In this document: positions 62,061 through 64,000 of the stretch, piece by piece | Numbering within the stretch: the first letter of the stretch is position 1 | Layout of the letters: every line of letters starts with the position of its first letter | NCBI GenBank assembly: GCA_024138025.1 | Contig: JAMXBD010002470.1 | Span: 62,001 to 126,000 of the forward strand | DNA: 64,000 nt | Direction of reading: 5' to 3' | Source of the DNA: Combretum micranthum | Lineage: Eukaryota; Streptophyta; Magnoliopsida; Myrtales; Combretaceae | Position numbers and translations under genes: made by a program | Notes under the pieces: generated by a model | Databases searched by the model: none | Told to the model about the DNA's origin: nothing | Seen by the model: only the letters and a program-made list of their open reading frames with translations

Positions 62061-64000
62061 TATTTGAAATTACTTATTGTTGTGGAAGGGAAAACAGTGG
62101 AGAGAATGATTATTAAAGAATTTGTATGTTTGAATAATGAAGGAGAGGAAATAGATGAAGCCTTAATTATTACAATACATATCATGAATAATAAATTACT
62201 TATACACTCCTAAAAGATAGTAAGTAATTTAAAAAAAAAAAAAGGTATAGGATTGATTTAGAAAAAAATGCTCTTTTCCTCATGATTATCTCCACTTTGG
62301 AGGAGATAAAAAAGTATGGAACCTAGAGAAAATATTACATCCATTTTTCCTTCCCTCTCTCGCTCCCTCTCAAAAAGGAAATGAAACTTAATCTCCCCTT
62401 ATTTCCTCCCCTCCTCAGTCATTCCCTCTCGATTCCCCCATGCCAAATATACTGTAAATGAATCTATTCCAAACGTTAATACATTCTGAATTTTGTGAAA
62501 TGTTAATATCTCAAATAAACTTACCACAAACATTAATATCTTTTGATATAATTTATCCAATGTTTTAATGCATTTCAAATGCTTATACCACTTAAATTGG
62601 TTATTTATCAATTTATAGATCGAAGTTTGGGAATAGCAACTATTTGGTGAACTTTATTTTTTCAAAGTAATTGATTTAAATTAATTTGTTGCAATCAATA
62701 ACCGCATATAATTAAACATACTTATATCGTGTATAAATATAAATGTCAATGTATAAGATACGTAAGTGTGCTTTTTGTAATTGTGTTAAACTAGTGGTTA
62801 GACATCTACATCGCATGTGTAAAACTTAATGAAATTGTATATATATGATATAATATAATATATCTACATATAAAATTGATGAATTATAAAAATCAACTAA
62901 TTCCACCATAAAGTAGCGCGAGCTCAAATCTTTCATAGAATGTGCACTAAAGAGGTATGAACACCATGAACAAGTGCAAAAAATTTCACCAATAGCATAC
63001 AAATTAAAATGGATGGTAATAATGATACAAATATATGCCTGGTCTGTTGTTAAATCACTTAAAATGCGTGAAGTATCGAGGAAGAAAAAAAGAAACAACT
63101 GAAAATTTAATTATACATGCATGCTAGGAAAATAAATGAATTGGTGAAATAAATTTTGTAAGAAATAAATGAATTAAACTGGATATACGATTGACAAATT
63201 GAAAAAAAAAAAGCATATATGAAGAAAGTTTGCAGTGTATGTAGAATAAAAAGGAATAGAAGAAAACAAATAGAAATATTGGCTAAAAATAGGCTTATCA
63301 GGATTAATCTGCTTTACTGAACCGGTTGTCATTTCTACAAAAATAAGTAAAACTATGTATTTTAGTGGAGGAGAGATGTACATATGAAAATAAGACTATA
63401 CAAGAAGTGTTATTACCTTATAATTAAGTCCTTAATCTCCTTGTACATCAATTCAAGAGTTAATCGTAAAAAACTATAAAAAAATAAATACGAAGCATTA
63501 AAAACAAAATTCAAATTATATGTTAACATCAAATAAGAAAATTAAATACAGCTTTCAACCTTGATAAAGCGAAAGTGAATAAAAGTGTAAGATTTAACTC
63601 TACATTAAAAATTAAGTTACTAATTCAAATGATATGCCCTAAACCCATGTAATAATATATTAATAATAAATGAAATGTATTACATGATATAATTGTAAGC
63701 AAGTTAATTTCTCTATTGGGAAAGGTAAATATTAATTTTCATACCTATGATCTCGAATCTTTTGAACCTCGCGTCTAATCAATTTAATGAAAGGGCATTT
63801 ATAAATTGTGATAGAAAATCTCCAACCAAAGATCTAAATATTGAGTAATTTCTCTATCAGGAAAGGTAAATGGATTATGTGTTAAAAAATATTATTTACT
63901 TAGTGGAAAGCATTTTAAGATAATGCATAATATATTAAGTTAGTGTATGGGAAACTACCATGGACGAATAACGAAAATCCATGTTGCATGTATACTCATT
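62061..64000. other. AT-rich intergenic DNA
   Basis: Short frames only, none with recognisable protein features. A poly-A run lies near 62230. No element ends were seen. Confidence 0.45.

Overview
The window is nuclear DNA from a flowering plant, most likely a eudicot. It is AT-rich, its genes have plant-type GT-AG introns, and about half of what can be recognised is decayed retrotransposon (Ty1/copia, Ty3/gypsy, LINE) or small inverted-repeat element. I cannot name the species. No tRNA, rRNA, CRISPR or prokaryotic feature was seen.

Three host genes can be supported. (1) A plus-strand Agenet/Tudor-like gene (17516-34674) has six visible exons spread over 17 kb. Its introns hold a complete antisense copia element with a target-site duplication, LINE and gypsy fragments, two further copia remnants and a ~296-bp miniature LTR element. 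(2) A plus-strand type II RAC/ROP small GTPase (44047-47538) has eight exons and a 212-residue product with all GTP-binding motifs. The second half of its C-terminal GC-CG box is changed. (3) A minus-strand BAH plus TFIIS-N protein (50502-60629) matches SUO, a GW-motif protein of microRNA-mediated translational repression. Its long last coding exon is broken by an apparent one-base frameshift near 51176.

Layout: 1-2815 is the 3' half of a copia element with its 3' LTR. 2816-8600 is AT-rich DNA holding an internally deleted gypsy element with a perfect TSD (4211-5738) and a Mutator-like MITE with a 9-bp TSD (6646-7113). 8600-14650 is decayed minus-strand gypsy chromovirus sequence: LTR-like stretches, integrase and chromodomain. 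14650-17500 holds MITE-like and tandem-repeat DNA. 17516-34674 is the Agenet gene and its inserted elements. 34675-43170 is intergenic, with a two-handed trinucleotide low-complexity block and three inverted-repeat elements. 43170-43700 is an 82-83-bp tandem array just upstream of the ROP gene. 44047-47540 is ROP, 47540-50500 looks like transcribed 3' flank, 50502-61060 is SUO and its CT-rich leader, and 61060-64000 is AT-rich DNA with one MITE and a short-period repeat.

The three genes are not an operon or obvious pathway. Both ROP and SUO look like active, conserved genes, unless the SUO frameshift is real. Exon joins were made by eye from splice signals, reading frame and remembered family features; no alignment or database search was run.
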